From NCBI RefSeq assembly GCF_964340395.1, contig NC_135556.1, positions 27,461,466 to 27,525,465 of the forward strand: a stretch of DNA of 64,000 bases, in the 5' to 3' direction. The notes under the pieces are model-generated. The model was not told where the DNA came from, did no database searches, and saw nothing but the letters and a program-made list of their open reading frames with translations. Position 1 is the stretch's first letter. Each line of letters opens with the position of its first letter. The position numbers were made by a program, and so were the translations under genes. Shown here piece by piece: positions 48,431 through 59,740 of the stretch. Source of the stretch: Glandiceps talaboti (taxonomy: Eukaryota > Hemichordata > Enteropneusta > Spengelidae).

Positions 48431-49505
48431 TGAGCCAAAGACAAGAGTTGCAAAGTACCGGTGTCCGGTAGAAACTGAAGAAATGGTCAATGTTACATTT
48501 TCCTTTGACTAATTTATAATCTTCTTCATTTGTCCAAGCAAATTTGGAATTTTGACTTTTACTTGGAATTAAAATATAAAAAGCGGCAGTGTAACAAAAT
48601 TAACTCTATACATGTATAGGAGATCTAATCAAGTTGTTAGAAGTTAAATTCATAGTAGATTGCTAAAGTTTGACAAAACAACCCATTTAATAGCTTGGTT
48701 ACAATGTATATTGCATTTTATGGTGGAGATTCACGGTAATTTGGAGGTCAATATTTTACATTTTAACACACCGCATACTCAACTCTCGGTCGTGATTGGT
48801 CAATGCGACATCACATGTTATGGACCATTCTCACGCGGTTCCACGATAAATGACGTTGCAGGCACTAATTAATGGAACTAGTCCCTAAGGGACCGGTCAG
48901 ATACTCCAGCCGGGGTGGGGGGGGGGCGGTGGATTCTTAAATTGGGCCGACAAAAAGTCACTGACCCCCCTCCCCCCATATGTAAAACCAAAATCAGGCT
49001 GACCTCACCCCTATCACTTAATTCTAAAACATGTTGACCCCCCCCCCCCCATATATAATATTCACATGACAGGTATTTTTTGATCGTGAGTCAATATGGA
49101 CTGCTTATAAGATTCTGGGTTAGCACTATCGTAATTATAATTATTGACTACACAGGGTTAATATATTCCAAAAGGAGTTTAATAGCATCTCGACAGTGAA
49201 AGGTAGGGAGAAAGCTTGAGAAGGGAGACTATTCAGACCCTTTCAGACAATAATTTCCAAGCTTTACAAGACAGCACCAATATGTGAAAAACAACTAAAA
49301 ATAGGGTTGAAACAATTTTGAAATATAGTTTGATAGCATCTTGACAGTAAGAGGGGAAGAGCTTGAGACTTGGATATGTCCACCTCATGGGGGTCCGAGT
49401 GGGTCTCCCTCTAGAAGCCTTGGGGGATTTTTACTCTTAAAGCCAATATTTAGGCTATTTAGACCCTTTCAAGCAATAACTAAATCTATAATTTACAAGG
49501 CGGCA
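48431..49505. other. Unassigned interval with one Harbinger-like end
   Basis: At 48,886 TAA is followed by GGGACCGGTCAG and G/C homopolymer runs, resembling the left end of the 44,644 element. I could not find a matching right end. No coding exon recognised. Confidence 0.4.
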
Positions 49506-50009
49506 CCATTAGTGTGCGCACACTAGATACAGTGCTATTAATCACGAGTACGTATGTAATAACACCACTAGTGTGCGCACACAGGCGCCAGTGCGGGTTA
49601 TCACCAGTACGTATGTCATAACACCACTAGTGTGCGCACACTAGCGCCAGTGCAGGTAATCACCAGTACGTATGTCATAACACCACTAGTGTGCGCACGC
49701 TAGCGCCAGTGCAGGTAATCACCAGTACGTATGTCATGAGACCACTAGTGTGCGCACACTAGCACCAGTGCAGATAATCAAAATTACGTATGTCATAACA
49801 CCACTAGTGTGCGCACACTAGTGCCAGTGCAGGTAATCACAAGCATGTATGTCATAACATGACCAGTGTGTGCACACTAGCGCCAGTGCAGGTAATCACC
49901 TGTACGTATGTCATAAGACACTAGTGTGCGCACACTAGTGCCAGTGCAGGTAATCACAAGTATGTATGTCATAACATGACTAGTGTGTGCACACTAGCGT
50001 CAGGGCAGG
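49506..50009. repeat. Dyad satellite, block 1 (about 8 units)
   Basis: Units of about 60 bp: 'ccactagtgtgcgcacacta', 'gcgccagtgcaggtaatcac', 'cagtacgtatgtcataacac'. The centre CTAGTGTGCGCACACTAG is a perfect 18-bp palindrome. Confidence 0.93.
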
Positions 50010-50386
50010 CGGCATTTGTAATAATTGCCGAAATTTGTAATAAACCGAAATTTGTAATAAAATTGCCGACATTTGTAATAAATTGCCGTTATTTGTAATA
50101 AATTTCAGAAAAAATTGTGAAATAAACCTGCCGAAATTTGTAATAAATTCTGTGAACGACAATTGTAATAAAAATAGCCGATATTTGTAATAAATTTCAG
50201 AAAAAATTGTGTAATAAACCTGCCGAAATTTGTAATAAAAAAAAAGTTAAGGGGGTTCCTCTCTGACTTTCAAAGAAATGGTGTTACTCATTCTAAACTT
50301 AGAAGTGATTTAAAATATCGTCATTACAGGCCTCCTAGAATTAATTTACAACAATTATGTCAGCCACTTGGATCTTTGAGTCTTTG

Positions 50387-50490
<104 letters not shown>

Positions 50491-51239
50491 CCAATCAATC
50501 AATCAATCGAATGTATATATTTTAATCATTGCGGACAAAGTGTTGGTTGGTTGGTTAGCTGGTCGGTTGACTACCAACAAACTGATTTCTCTAGAAATCT
50601 TAGAAACGGCGATTTCACAACCCATTTTATGGTGCATTTGGGGGCAAAAATTGAAAGCTTCATAATGGCTTGAGAAGTAATTGGTATGAGTAATTTTTAA
50701 AAACAAGTTAGTTAGTATATCAATAAGTCTACAGGGACATATTCTTGTCCGTGAGTGTGAAGAGATTAATATGCATAAAGGCGAATATCTCAGACGTCAT
50801 ACATTACGGACACTTGGTGTTATGGATACTGTATATCGCTATATCTCACCAAAGTCTAGCGACACACACCAGTTTCCATTTTCGATTAGTGTTGGTCTGT
50901 GAACTAATTGTACTTATGTATAAAAAGAAACATAATCACTTGCCAATATTTGCCTGATGGTTTTATTAACACAAGCCTATGACAGGCCAACCAACGATAA
51001 ACTCTGATATGTAAAGGAAGAATTTTGGAGTTGAATCATACAAGTAAACACATAATAATATAGTTCTGTATCAATTTTTGGTGCTAAATACCGACGCAAA
51101 ACTTCCCTGGCTTAACTTGTAGAATAAGTTCTTACACAGGGAATTTTAATAAAGTTTCTTAGATCCAGGTGTTTAATGTGTTGAAATCTAGGATTGGTGA
51201 AGATGAGGCATTGATTGTAAATTTTTATTGTTAGTTTTA

Positions 51240-52300
51240 CTTCAAATGTCGTTACAAATGTCGGCAATTGTGTTACAAATGTCGTTAGTTTATTACAAAT
51301 GTCATCAATTTTATTACAGATGTCGTTAGTTTATTACAAATGTTGGCCATTTTATTACAAATGTCTTCAATTTTTTTTACAAATGTCATTAGTTTATTAC
51401 AAATGTCGGCAATTTTATTAAATGTCGGCAATTTTATTACAAATGTCGTTAGTTTATTACAAATGTCGGCAATTTTATTACAAATGTTGGCAATTTTATT
51501 ACAAATGTCGTTAGTTTATTACAAATGTCGGCAATTTTATTACAAATGTCGGCAATTTTATTACAAATGTCGTTAGTTTATTACAAATGTCGGCAATTTT
51601 ATAATTGGCGTTAGTTTATTACAAATGTCGTCAATTTTATTACAAATGTCAGTAGTTTATTACAAATGTCGGCAATTTCATTCCAAATATCGTCAGTTTA
51701 TTACAAATGTCGGCAATTTTATTACAAATGTCAGTAGTTTATTACAAATGTCGGCAATTTTATTCCAAATATCGTCAGTTTATTACAAATGTCGGCAATT
51801 TTATTACAAATGTCGGCAATTTTATTACAAATGTCGTTAGTTTATTACAAATGTCAGCAATTTTATTCCAAATGTTGGCAATTTTATTACAAATGTTGTT
51901 AGTTTATTACAAATGTCAATGTTATTACAAATGTCGGCAATTTTATTAAAATTGGGGTTAGTTTATTACAAATGTCGTCAATTTTATTACAAATGTCGGT
52001 AGTTTATTACAAATGTCGGCAATTTTATTACAAATGTCGTCAGTTTATTACAAATGTCGGCAATTTTATTACAATAGTTGGCAATTTTATTACAATAGTT
52101 GGCAATTTTATTACAAATGTCAGCAAATTATTACAAACGTCATAGTTTACTACAAATGTCAGCAATTTTATTACAATTATCGTTAGTTTATTACAAATGT
52201 CAGCAATTTTGTTACAAATGTTGATAGTTTATTACAAATGTCCGCAATTGTATTAATACAAATGTCGCCAGTTTATTACAAATGTCCGCAATTTTATTAC
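51240..52300. repeat. ATTACAAATGTCGGCAATTT tandem array
   Basis: Alternating 'attacaaatgtcggcaattt' and 'attacaaatgtcgttagttt' units (about 41 bp per pair, some single), about 50 short units. It matches the motif in the ends of the enclosing element. Frames reading repeated NVGNFIT or YKCRQFY are artefacts. Confidence 0.95.
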
Positions 52301-52920
52301 AAGTTTTCAACATCGTTATTTTCAAGTATATTCGTAATTGATACAAGTCTCTGTAAATATACAAAACAAGTTGTAAGGTTATATATAGTGGCCACAACAA
52401 CATTTGGCTGTGCTATTATAAAACATTCAACAAGTTCAAAATTGAAATACAGAAAATAATGATTTAATTGAAATGGAGATAAGATTTCATTATTTTAGAG
52501 AAAGGGATTGGGGAGACGTTATTCTCCCCTTTTTTCTGTCTTTCATCTAAATCAGAACTCATGAACTCATTCCCGGCTCTACTGGTCAACTATCCCTGAA
52601 ATCCCTTCCCTATCAGATTTAAAATGATGAACTACTACCTATAGTGCACAGCTCACTAAACCATGCACATCCTCGAAAACGCCACTAAAATTGAATAGAC
52701 TGACGAAGAATAGAAAATCACTGTAATGATATAAGGGGGATGCTGTACTCAAACATTGATGGTATAAGTCAAATCGATACACATCAGTGGCGACAAATCT
52801 CACAAATTTCATGTAAATGTCATGCAAACACATATTTTCTAATATATTCTGTCGAATTGCTCAGTATCCCCGGCAGCTTGCAAAATATAACAAAACTCCG
52901 CTAAGAATTACACAGTGTAC

Positions 52921-53280
52921 ATTCATTCATTCATTCATTCATTCATTCATTCATCCATCCATCCATCCAACCATCCATTAATTAATTTGTTCATTCATTC
53001 ATTCATTCATTCATTCATTCATTCATTCATTCATTCATTCATTCATTCATTCATTCATTCATTCATTCATTCATTCATTCATTCATTCATTCATTCATTC
53101 ATTCATTCATTCATTCATTCATTCATGCATTCATTCATTCATTCATTCATCCATCCATCAATTAATTAATTGGTTCCTTCAAATGAATGGCATCCACTCA
53201 TCTATTAACTAATTAATTAATTTGTTCGTTCATTCATTCATTCATTCATTAATTCATTTATTCATTCATTCATTGATTCA
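52921..53280. repeat. ATTC tetranucleotide arrays
   Basis: More than 50 ATTC units in two stretches separated by variant bases. Confidence 0.97.
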
Positions 53281-53353
53281 TCCATCCATTTCTTTGTTCG
53301 TTAATTCGTTTGTTTGTTTGTTGAATCATTCTTACACTTCCTCATCACATACA

Positions 53354-53386
<33 letters not shown>

Positions 53387-53775
53387 GCGGATTGATTGAA
53401 ATAATAATAACTTGTTTAATTGTTCAATTAATTATTATATTAATCAATTCAATTAATGCTTGTTAAATCTACTTTCGTTTGACGTGATGTTTTTGCAATC
53501 TTGTATTTCTTTATTTAGATAACCCATGTTTTAGTGTGAAAGAAAGGACCCTCCTTAATGTAATTTTTTGTTACATATTTCGGCAGTTTTATTACATTTT
53601 CCCCCTGAAATTTATTACAAATATCGGCAATTTTTATTACATTTGTCGTTCATAGAAATTATTACAAATTTCGGTAATTATTACAAATGTCGGTTTTATT
53701 ACATGAAAAACGTGATTTTTATTACAAATGTCGGCGTTATTACAAATTTCGGCAATTATTACAAATGTCGGTTGT

Positions 53776-54111
53776 ACAAGGCAATCAACAGTACCTATGT
53801 CATAACACCACTAGTGTGCGCACACTAGCAAAGTGCAGGTAATTACCAGTACATATGTCATAACACCACTAGTGTGCGCACACTAGTGCCAGTGCAGGTA
53901 ATCACCAGTACGTATGTCATAACACCACTAGTGTGCGCACACTAGCGCCAGTGTGGGTAATCACCAGTATGTATGTCATAACACCACTAGTGTGAGCAAA
54001 CAAGCACCAGTGCAGGTAATAACCAGTACGTATGTCATAACATCACTAGTATGCACAGACTAGCGTCAGTGCTGGTAATCACCATTAGCTATATCATAAT
54101 ACTACTACTAC
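53776..54111. repeat. Dyad satellite, block 2 (about 5 units)
   Basis: Same unit and orientation as block 1, starting within the 'gtgcaggtaatcac' part and running to a partly diverged final unit ('catcactagtatgcacagac'). Confidence 0.9.
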
Positions 54112-54684
54112 GAGTTAAATTCAAAACATTGGGCCCAGGATATGTTGAAATTATTTACAGAAATTGGTTTACAAGGAATTTTTCATAATATGGAGACATG
54201 TAATATTTCGTTTGTGAAAGAAAAACTGAGAATCTTTCATGGTAATAATTGGGAAATTAATGTGAAAGAAAAGCCTAAGTTAAAAACATATGTTACTTTC
54301 AAAAAACATTATGGTCTGGAAAATTATTTAACGTATAATTTGTCACGTGGTAAGCGATCACTTTTAGCTCAGCTCAGACTAGGTATTCTTCCTTTAAAAA
54401 TTGAAACTGGTAGATTTTCTAATTTAGACAGGGAGGAAAGATTTTGTGATTTCTGCAAAGACGCAGTTGAAGATGAGATACATTTCCTTTTTCACTGTGG
54501 ACTTTATCATGAATTTCGAGAGTTTCTGTTTTCAAAAGCTAGGGAAATATCTCCTCACTTTAAATTTGACACAAGAGACGTTGTCGAAAACCTAGAATTT
54601 TTAATGACAACCATGCCATTTGACCTAGCAAATTTTGTTAGCGATGCTTTTTGTAAGAGAAAGGAATTTATGTACAATGTTTAA
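54112..54684 (+). pseudogene. LINE ORF2 C-terminal remnant
   Basis: The reading frame is intact through ELNSKHWAQDM, the Cys-Cys-His-Cys block and the stop. The protein lacks endonuclease and reverse transcriptase, so it cannot be functional by itself. The intact frame suggests a fairly young insertion. Confidence 0.75.
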
Positions 54685-54814
54685 ATATGTACGCTTACTT
54701 ATTCATAAGTTAAAGATTTGTATTACTTTAGTGTCTTGTAAGCCTAGGGGTTGGGTGTGGCTATGGGTAAGTCCACACATGACACTTTAATAAATAAACA
54801 TAACATAACATAAC
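54112..54814 (+). mobile_element. 5'-truncated LINE insertion with coding 3' end
   Basis: Open frame from the truncation point (54,112) to the stop at 54,684, about 190 codons. It ends with a zinc-binding type C-terminal block: RFCDFCKDAVEDEIHFLFHC, preceded by LAQLRLGILPLKIETGR. This region lies downstream of the reverse transcriptase in many invertebrate LINEs; the catalytic domain itself is absent. A 3' UTR follows and ends in AATAAATAAACATAACATAA, a short-repeat LINE tail. Satellite flanks both sides. Confidence 0.82.
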
Positions 54815-55113
54815 TACTTAGTCTACTAGTGTGCGCACACTAGCGCCAATGCAGGTTATCACCAGTTCGTATGTCATAAAACCACTAGTTAACGCACACT
54901 AGCGCCTGTGCAGGTAATCAACAGTACGTATGTCATAAACCATTAGTTGCGCACACTAGCGCTAGTGCAGGCAATCACAAGTACGTATGTAATAGCATCA
55001 CTAGTGTGCGCACACTAGCGCCAGTGCAGGTAATCACAAATACATATGTCATAACACCACTAGTGTGCTCACACTACCGAAAGTGCAGGTAATCAACAAT
55101 ACGTATGTCATAA
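54815..55113. repeat. Dyad satellite, block 3 (about 5 units)
   Basis: Same orientation as blocks 1 and 2. It ends 'acgtatgtcataa' at the DIRS junction. Confidence 0.92.
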
Positions 55114-55287
55114 ATTAAATTTTCCGCGTTTCGCTAGTATAGAGGAAAATTATTGTCTGGACGTTGTGAGAACAGCCAATGGGAGACGTGGAAAAAGTCA
55201 CGTGGGTGACAGTATTTAAGTGAGGGAAGCGGGGATTTTGAACCATTCTAGGCCAGCACCCGTCACAGTGCAGCCAGTTTGTTTGAG
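55114..55287 (+). repeat. DIRS split direct repeat A1 (promoter side)
   Basis: 174 bp starting ATTAAATTTTCCGCGTTTCG. Contains CCAAT, GTCACGTGGGTGAC (E-box dyad) and TATTTAAG about 55 bp after the CCAAT, all consistent with a core promoter. The Gag ATG is 23 bp past its end. Confidence 0.93.
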
Positions 55288-55309
55288 CTTACAGGTCGTT
55301 TTGCCAAAC

Positions 55310-57541
55310 ATGGCTTCCTCGGATAAAACAGAACTCCAGGAACTTATCCAAACACAAGTTACCGAAGCAGTTTCACATACAAGCAAGCTACTCCTAACAG
55401 ATTTGGAAAAATTAATGTCAGCCCGGCTTGACTCGTTAAAGAACGACCTCACCATTAGTCAGAAACGACTGTCCGATAATCAACTTGCAGCGGTGAAAGA
55501 ACTCAAATCGAAGGACATGCCAGTTTTTCGAAAGAAGTACTGCGAGGAGCAATACAAATATAACGAAAAAGTTACGGAGAAGTTGATAGAGGCCACGCGA
55601 CAATTGGATGAAATCCAAGGGAACCACCCCAACATTAGCTCAGCCAAATCAAACATAGTTGAAGGTATGCAACTAATTTGTCATCGCCAAAAGATGATAC
55701 GCTTAGCCGACAACGAGGACTTAGGTTGGCGAGTCGTTCAAGAATACGAAACGCATGAACTTGCGTCAGACTCCGACGACGAAAAAAGAATCTACAAGGC
55801 AGTTTCCAGAGCCAAGGCAAAGCAAAGAGAAGATTCGAAGAAACGCAGAAACAAGAGAGGCTATCAAAATAGTAACAGATGGACCCCATACCAAGAGCAT
55901 TCACCACAGAGAGGGGCAGGGTCTAGAAGCACGTCTTCAAAACCCGACTATCTAGGGAGAAGACCTGGTTCATGTTTTGCCTGTGGAAAAACAGGTCATT
56001 GGCGGGCGGAATGCCCAGAGACACGGGCAGCAAATAAGATAAGTACATACTATAATCTAGGTACGGGTAATTTGGGCGTGGCCACCAATAACTGTGTCAC
56101 TCGTGAAAATGTCAGCAGTAATGGGCATGTATTTGGGCAAAAATCCCTGGGCCATGCAAGTACTCATACTTCTGTAAATTTAGGCTCAGAGTTCGTCCAC
56201 TTTTGCTCGGAATCCACAGGTGTCTTTAAAAAGTCACATGCTAACGTGGGTGCTAAAGTTCAGGGCGGTCCCGTTGGGGGAGGGGGCACCAACTCGGGCC
56301 ACCAAACTAAGTATGTAGACTGTGGCAGTCACCACACTTTGAGAGATGCCGGCAATGCGAGCATTTCTAAACCGGGTGTTTTTCAAGAAAGTTCAGGGCT
56401 TGCAGCCGTTCCTTCTATGTTACCGGTCAACGTGAACACAATGGTCTTTAAAAGGCCGGTTGGCAGGCTTCGCGGAGCAATTGAATTTTGGAAAACTGCA
56501 GGGGCAAATGCGTACGTTTTAGACATTGTTCAGAACGGGTATAAACTGCCATTCAAGGAAATTCCAAGCAAGGTAATTCTTGAGAATAATAAGTCGGCGA
56601 AAGTACATGCTGACTTTGTCCAGGAAGAATTAGGTCGGTTACTTTTAAAAGGTTGTATAGCCGAAGTGGCGGAACCACCTCATGTTGTAAATCCATTGAC
56701 TGTAGCAGTGAGCAAGGTAGGCAAGGAGAGGCTTGTTCTCGATTGTAGACATATTAACTTGTCCTTGTACAAGTTTAAATTTCGTTTAGAAGGAGTGGAA
56801 ACTGCAAGGCAAATGTTTGTGCCAGGTACATTTATGTTTACCTTCGATATTAAATCAGCCTATCACCATATCGAAATTTTTGGAGAGCATCAGGGATATC
56901 TAGGTTTTTCGTGGAAATTTGGTGAAATTCAAAAATATTTTGTATTCAAAGTACTGCCCTTCGGTGTGTCAACGGCACCTTACATTTTCACGAAGGTTAC
57001 ACGTACAATGGTAAACTGGTGGAGGGGTCAAGGTAAAGACGTACTCATGTATATAGACGACGGTATTGGCGGCACAGACGGAGAAAAAAGGGCCGCGGAA
57101 TTAAGCACACAGGTTAGAGCCGATATCGAAAGTTTTGGTTTTTTGTTAGCGGGGGAAAAGTGTCATTGGTTTCCTCAACTTAAAGTAGATTGGTTAGGCC
57201 ACCAGCTTGACATGGAACAAGGTTTAGTGTTTGTGTCGGAAGAGAGAATCGTCAATCTCGAGGAAAGCTTAACTTTCACGATAAAACAAATTGCGTCAGG
57301 TCAGACACTGTTGGAAGCAAGAAAACTTGCAGCTCTCATTGGTCAGATTATATCGATGCAAGGTGGCATCGGACCTCTCGTTCGCCTCCGTACGAGGTCA
57401 ATGTATTCTTGTCTTGAGAAAAGGGCAAGTTGGAATTCTATTGTAGAAATTGACAGTCTTGCATTAAGTGAAATGGTGTTTTGGGCCAAAAATGTCAGGG
57501 CTAACAACGGGTCAAAACTGTTATGTAACAAGAGTGTGTGA
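55310..57541 (+). CDS. DIRS Gag and reverse transcriptase
   Basis: 743 residues from ATG 55,310. An in-frame upstream GTG start at 55,220 would lie inside repeat A1 and is unlikely. Residues 1-110 are helical and charged. A basic stretch (KKRRNKRG, about 178) precedes a zinc knuckle with C222, C225, H230, C235 (CFACGKTGHWRAEC). The reverse transcriptase spans about 450-680: LVLDCRHIN, FTFDIKSAYHH (Asp 513), VLPFGVSTAPY and the catalytic YIDD (581-584). A thumb-like WLGHQLD follows. The frame stops shortly before RNase H, which continues in the +1 frame. Confidence 0.92.
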   Translation: MASSDKTELQELIQTQVTEAVSHTSKLLLTDLEKLMSARLDSLKNDLTISQKRLSDNQLAAVKELKSKDMPVFRKKYCEEQYKYNEKVTEKLIEATRQLDEIQGNHPNISSAKSNIVEGMQLICHRQKMIRLADNEDLGWRVVQEYETHELASDSDDEKRIYKAVSRAKAKQREDSKKRRNKRGYQNSNRWTPYQEHSPQRGAGSRSTSSKPDYLGRRPGSCFACGKTGHWRAECPETRAANKISTYYNLGTGNLGVATNNCVTRENVSSNGHVFGQKSLGHASTHTSVNLGSEFVHFCSESTGVFKKSHANVGAKVQGGPVGGGGTNSGHQTKYVDCGSHHTLRDAGNASISKPGVFQESSGLAAVPSMLPVNVNTMVFKRPVGRLRGAIEFWKTAGANAYVLDIVQNGYKLPFKEIPSKVILENNKSAKVHADFVQEELGRLLLKGCIAEVAEPPHVVNPLTVAVSKVGKERLVLDCRHINLSLYKFKFRLEGVETARQMFVPGTFMFTFDIKSAYHHIEIFGEHQGYLGFSWKFGEIQKYFVFKVLPFGVSTAPYIFTKVTRTMVNWWRGQGKDVLMYIDDGIGGTDGEKRAAELSTQVRADIESFGFLLAGEKCHWFPQLKVDWLGHQLDMEQGLVFVSEERIVNLEESLTFTIKQIASGQTLLEARKLAALIGQIISMQGGIGPLVRLRTRSMYSCLEKRASWNSIVEIDSLALSEMVFWAKNVRANNGSKLLCNKSV

Positions 57542-58367
57542 AACCTATGCATACAGCGATGCATCAACAGGTGGTTACGGTGGGTACATTGTAAGTCAGG
57601 AAGACGGTGACACTATTGGTAGATGGTCACAGTTAGAAAGCCAGAAAAGCTCGACATGGAGAGAGCTTGAGGCTGTGCATCGGGTAATACAGAACAATGT
57701 AAAGTGCCTGGCTGGGCAAAACGTGCAATGGTGCACAGACAACCAGAACGTGGTTAGAATACTGCAGGCAGGCAGTAGAGTACCAGAATTACAGTCAACA
57801 GTTTTGAATATATCGGCTGTATGTGAAACAATAGAAACGGCAATAGTCCCAAAATGGGTGCCACGAAAAGAAAATTCGCAAGCTGATTGGCTCAGCAGGT
57901 GCACAGACAGTGATGACTGGAGTATCAACACGTCAGTGTTTAACTTGCTTAATGGGATGTGGGGTACTTATACAATAGACAGGTTTGCAGCCAACTACAA
58001 TACTAAGTGTACCAGATTTAATTCTCGGTGGTGGTGCCCAGGCACTGAAGCAGTAGACACCTTCTCCCAAGACTGGGGTCACATGGGAGACAATAATTGG
58101 CTAGTCCCGCCACCCAGGTTAATCCTAAGGGCACTGAAAAAACTAGAATGCGATCGGGCCAAGGGGACGTTAATTTTTCCCTGCTGGAAATCTGCTCCGT
58201 TTTGGCCTTTCCTGTGTCCGCAAGGAAACAGTTTTGCAGGCTTTGTTAAAGCCATTTTGGTACTTCCAACCATAGGTGTTATAAGCCCGGGCAATGGTAA
58301 TAACGGCATCTTTAATGGGCAAAAACTGAACTTCGTTTTGTATGCCGCACATGTTAGTTTTTGCTAG
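57468..58367 (+). CDS. DIRS RNase H and downstream domain, +1 frame relative to RT
   Basis: The frame opens after a TAA and overlaps the RT frame by 74 bp. The first in-frame ATG is 57,492. RNase H motifs appear in order: YSDASTGGYGGY, STWRELEAVH, WCTDNQNVV and VPRKENSQADWLSR, supplying the four acidic positions. The following segment (DRFAANYNTKCTRFNSRWW, FSQDW, NNWLVPPPRL, WKSAPFWPF) resembles the region annotated in DIRS elements as Dam-methyltransferase-like. I am not certain of that assignment. Expression needs a frameshift or splice from the RT frame, unless this copy is mutated. Confidence 0.88.
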   Translation: MKWCFGPKMSGLTTGQNCYVTRVCETYAYSDASTGGYGGYIVSQEDGDTIGRWSQLESQKSSTWRELEAVHRVIQNNVKCLAGQNVQWCTDNQNVVRILQAGSRVPELQSTVLNISAVCETIETAIVPKWVPRKENSQADWLSRCTDSDDWSINTSVFNLLNGMWGTYTIDRFAANYNTKCTRFNSRWWCPGTEAVDTFSQDWGHMGDNNWLVPPPRLILRALKKLECDRAKGTLIFPCWKSAPFWPFLCPQGNSFAGFVKAILVLPTIGVISPGNGNNGIFNGQKLNFVLYAAHVSFC

Positions 58368-58451
58368 GCCTCTGGCTAGTAAGGGAGAATGTAATTACGT
58401 TCATTTTCTGTCTCCCCTTTTCCAATTGCAGGTCTAAAGTTAGCAGAAAGA

Positions 58452-59453
58452 GTGGAGAGCGCAGCATGTAGGAGCAAGGTCACCAGGGAAGTAAATCCCG
58501 AACTGCATCGTTTAGCCGGACAATTACCATACTACCTCTTAGATTCTCGTAGTGACAACACCGTTAAGAAGTATTTTTCTTATTTCAAGAAATGGGAAAC
58601 TTTTATTTCACCGAAAGGGCAAAGTGCACTTCCAGCCAATCCAATTCACGTTGCCTTGTTTATTACACACTTATTAGAATGTAATGTATCGGCTTCAGTT
58701 ATTTCTAGTCATGTCTACGGAATTAAATGGGCACACACCGTCTCAGGACTTGAGGATCCTACAACACATCCTTTCATTATAAGCCTTGTAGAAACTTCCA
58801 AACGGACACATCAGGCTCCAAAGTCAAGGAAAGACCCAGTTTCAGTAGAAGAAGTTCGTGCACTCTGTGAAAAATACAAAGACTCCACAGACTTGCTTAT
58901 TATTCGGGATTTATGTATGATTTTGCTGTGTTTTACAGGTTTTCTCAGATTTAATGAAGTCAGCAATTTAAGGTGTTGTGACGTTACACTGTATGAAAAT
59001 TATTTTCGCCTAAATATTACCCATAGTAAAACTGACCAGTATCGTCAAGGAAACAGCGTTGTAATTGCCAAAGTAGGATCTTTTGCATGTCCATTTGCTT
59101 TGTTACAGCGGTATTCAACCGCAGCTTCAATTAATTTTTGTATTTCCGATTTTCTCTTTAAACCAGTGGTTCGTTCAAAATCTGTCTGCAAGTTAGTGGG
59201 AAAAAACAAGAAGTTGAGTTATACTCGGGCACGGGAGACCATCGTTAGTCGCTTAAGGGAAGTGTGTGGCGCTAGCAGGGTGCTGGGGTTGCACTCACTG
59301 AGGGCAGGGGGTGCCACTGCCGCAGCAAATGCTGCCGTCGGGGATAGGTGTTGGAAACGCCACGGTAGGTGGAAGTCTGATACGGCTAAGGATGGGTACA
59401 TTGAGGATTCCTTAGAACATAGATTAGAAGTCACTCAGAAGTTAGGTCTTTAA
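58452..59453 (+). CDS. DIRS tyrosine recombinase
   Basis: 333 codons counted from a GTG at 58,452; the same frame is open upstream to the end of a pyrimidine tract plus TTGCAG at 58,431. No in-frame ATG occurs before residue 156, so independent initiation is unlikely. Catalytic set (ORF numbering): R166 in GFLRFNEV, K193 in HSKTDQ, H281 and R284 in LHSLRAGG, H304 in RHGRW, nucleophile Y316 in GYIEDS. An N-terminal SAM-like core-binding domain lies at about 15-120. All catalytic residues are present, so the enzyme appears intact. It replaces the DDE integrase of LTR elements. Confidence 0.93.
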   Translation: MESAACRSKVTREVNPELHRLAGQLPYYLLDSRSDNTVKKYFSYFKKWETFISPKGQSALPANPIHVALFITHLLECNVSASVISSHVYGIKWAHTVSGLEDPTTHPFIISLVETSKRTHQAPKSRKDPVSVEEVRALCEKYKDSTDLLIIRDLCMILLCFTGFLRFNEVSNLRCCDVTLYENYFRLNITHSKTDQYRQGNSVVIAKVGSFACPFALLQRYSTAASINFCISDFLFKPVVRSKSVCKLVGKNKKLSYTRARETIVSRLREVCGASRVLGLHSLRAGGATAAANAAVGDRCWKRHGRWKSDTAKDGYIEDSLEHRLEVTQKLGL

Positions 59454-59499
59454 AAAAAAAACAAAAAAAAAACGAACGACTTCCCGTTCTTTAGATTCT

Positions 59500-59566
59500 A
59501 TGTGACCGCTTGGCGACCTACCAATAAATGGTGTGTTTTTTTTGGGCTGTGAAGCATTGGAGAGAC
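59500..59566 (+). repeat. DIRS split direct repeat B1
   Basis: 67 bp beginning ATGTGACCGCTTGGCGACCT, ending GGAGAGAC, joined without spacer to A2. It includes CCAATAAATGG, a possible polyadenylation signal. Confidence 0.92.
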
Positions 59567-59740
59567 ATTAAATTTTCCGCGTTTCGCTAGTATAGAGGAA
59601 AATTATTGTCTGGACGTTGTGAGAACAGCCAATGGGAGACGTGGAAAAAGTCACGTGGGTGACAGTATTTAAGTGAGGGAAGCGGGGATTTTGAACCATT
59701 CTAGGCCAGCACCCGTCACAGTGCAGCCAGTTTGTTTGAG
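59567..59740 (+). repeat. DIRS split direct repeat A2
   Basis: Identical to A1 across all 174 bp by direct comparison. Confidence 0.95.

Noticed and set aside
51340-51949. Several frames of 70-80 codons rich in YYKCRQF or NVGNFIT
   Set aside because: Translations of the ATTACAAATGTCGGC array, present in all frames, without independent coding evidence.
52915-53169. 84-codon frame of SFIH repeats
   Set aside because: Pure ATTC microsatellite translation.
54142-54684. Possible independent host gene of 180 residues
   Set aside because: The frame is open past the ATG to the truncation point, the sequence matches the LINE C-terminal Cys block and a LINE tail follows.
55216-55907. Minus-strand frames within the DIRS Gag region
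   Set aside because: Shadows of the plus-strand Gag/RT frame, which has the zinc knuckle and the RT motifs.
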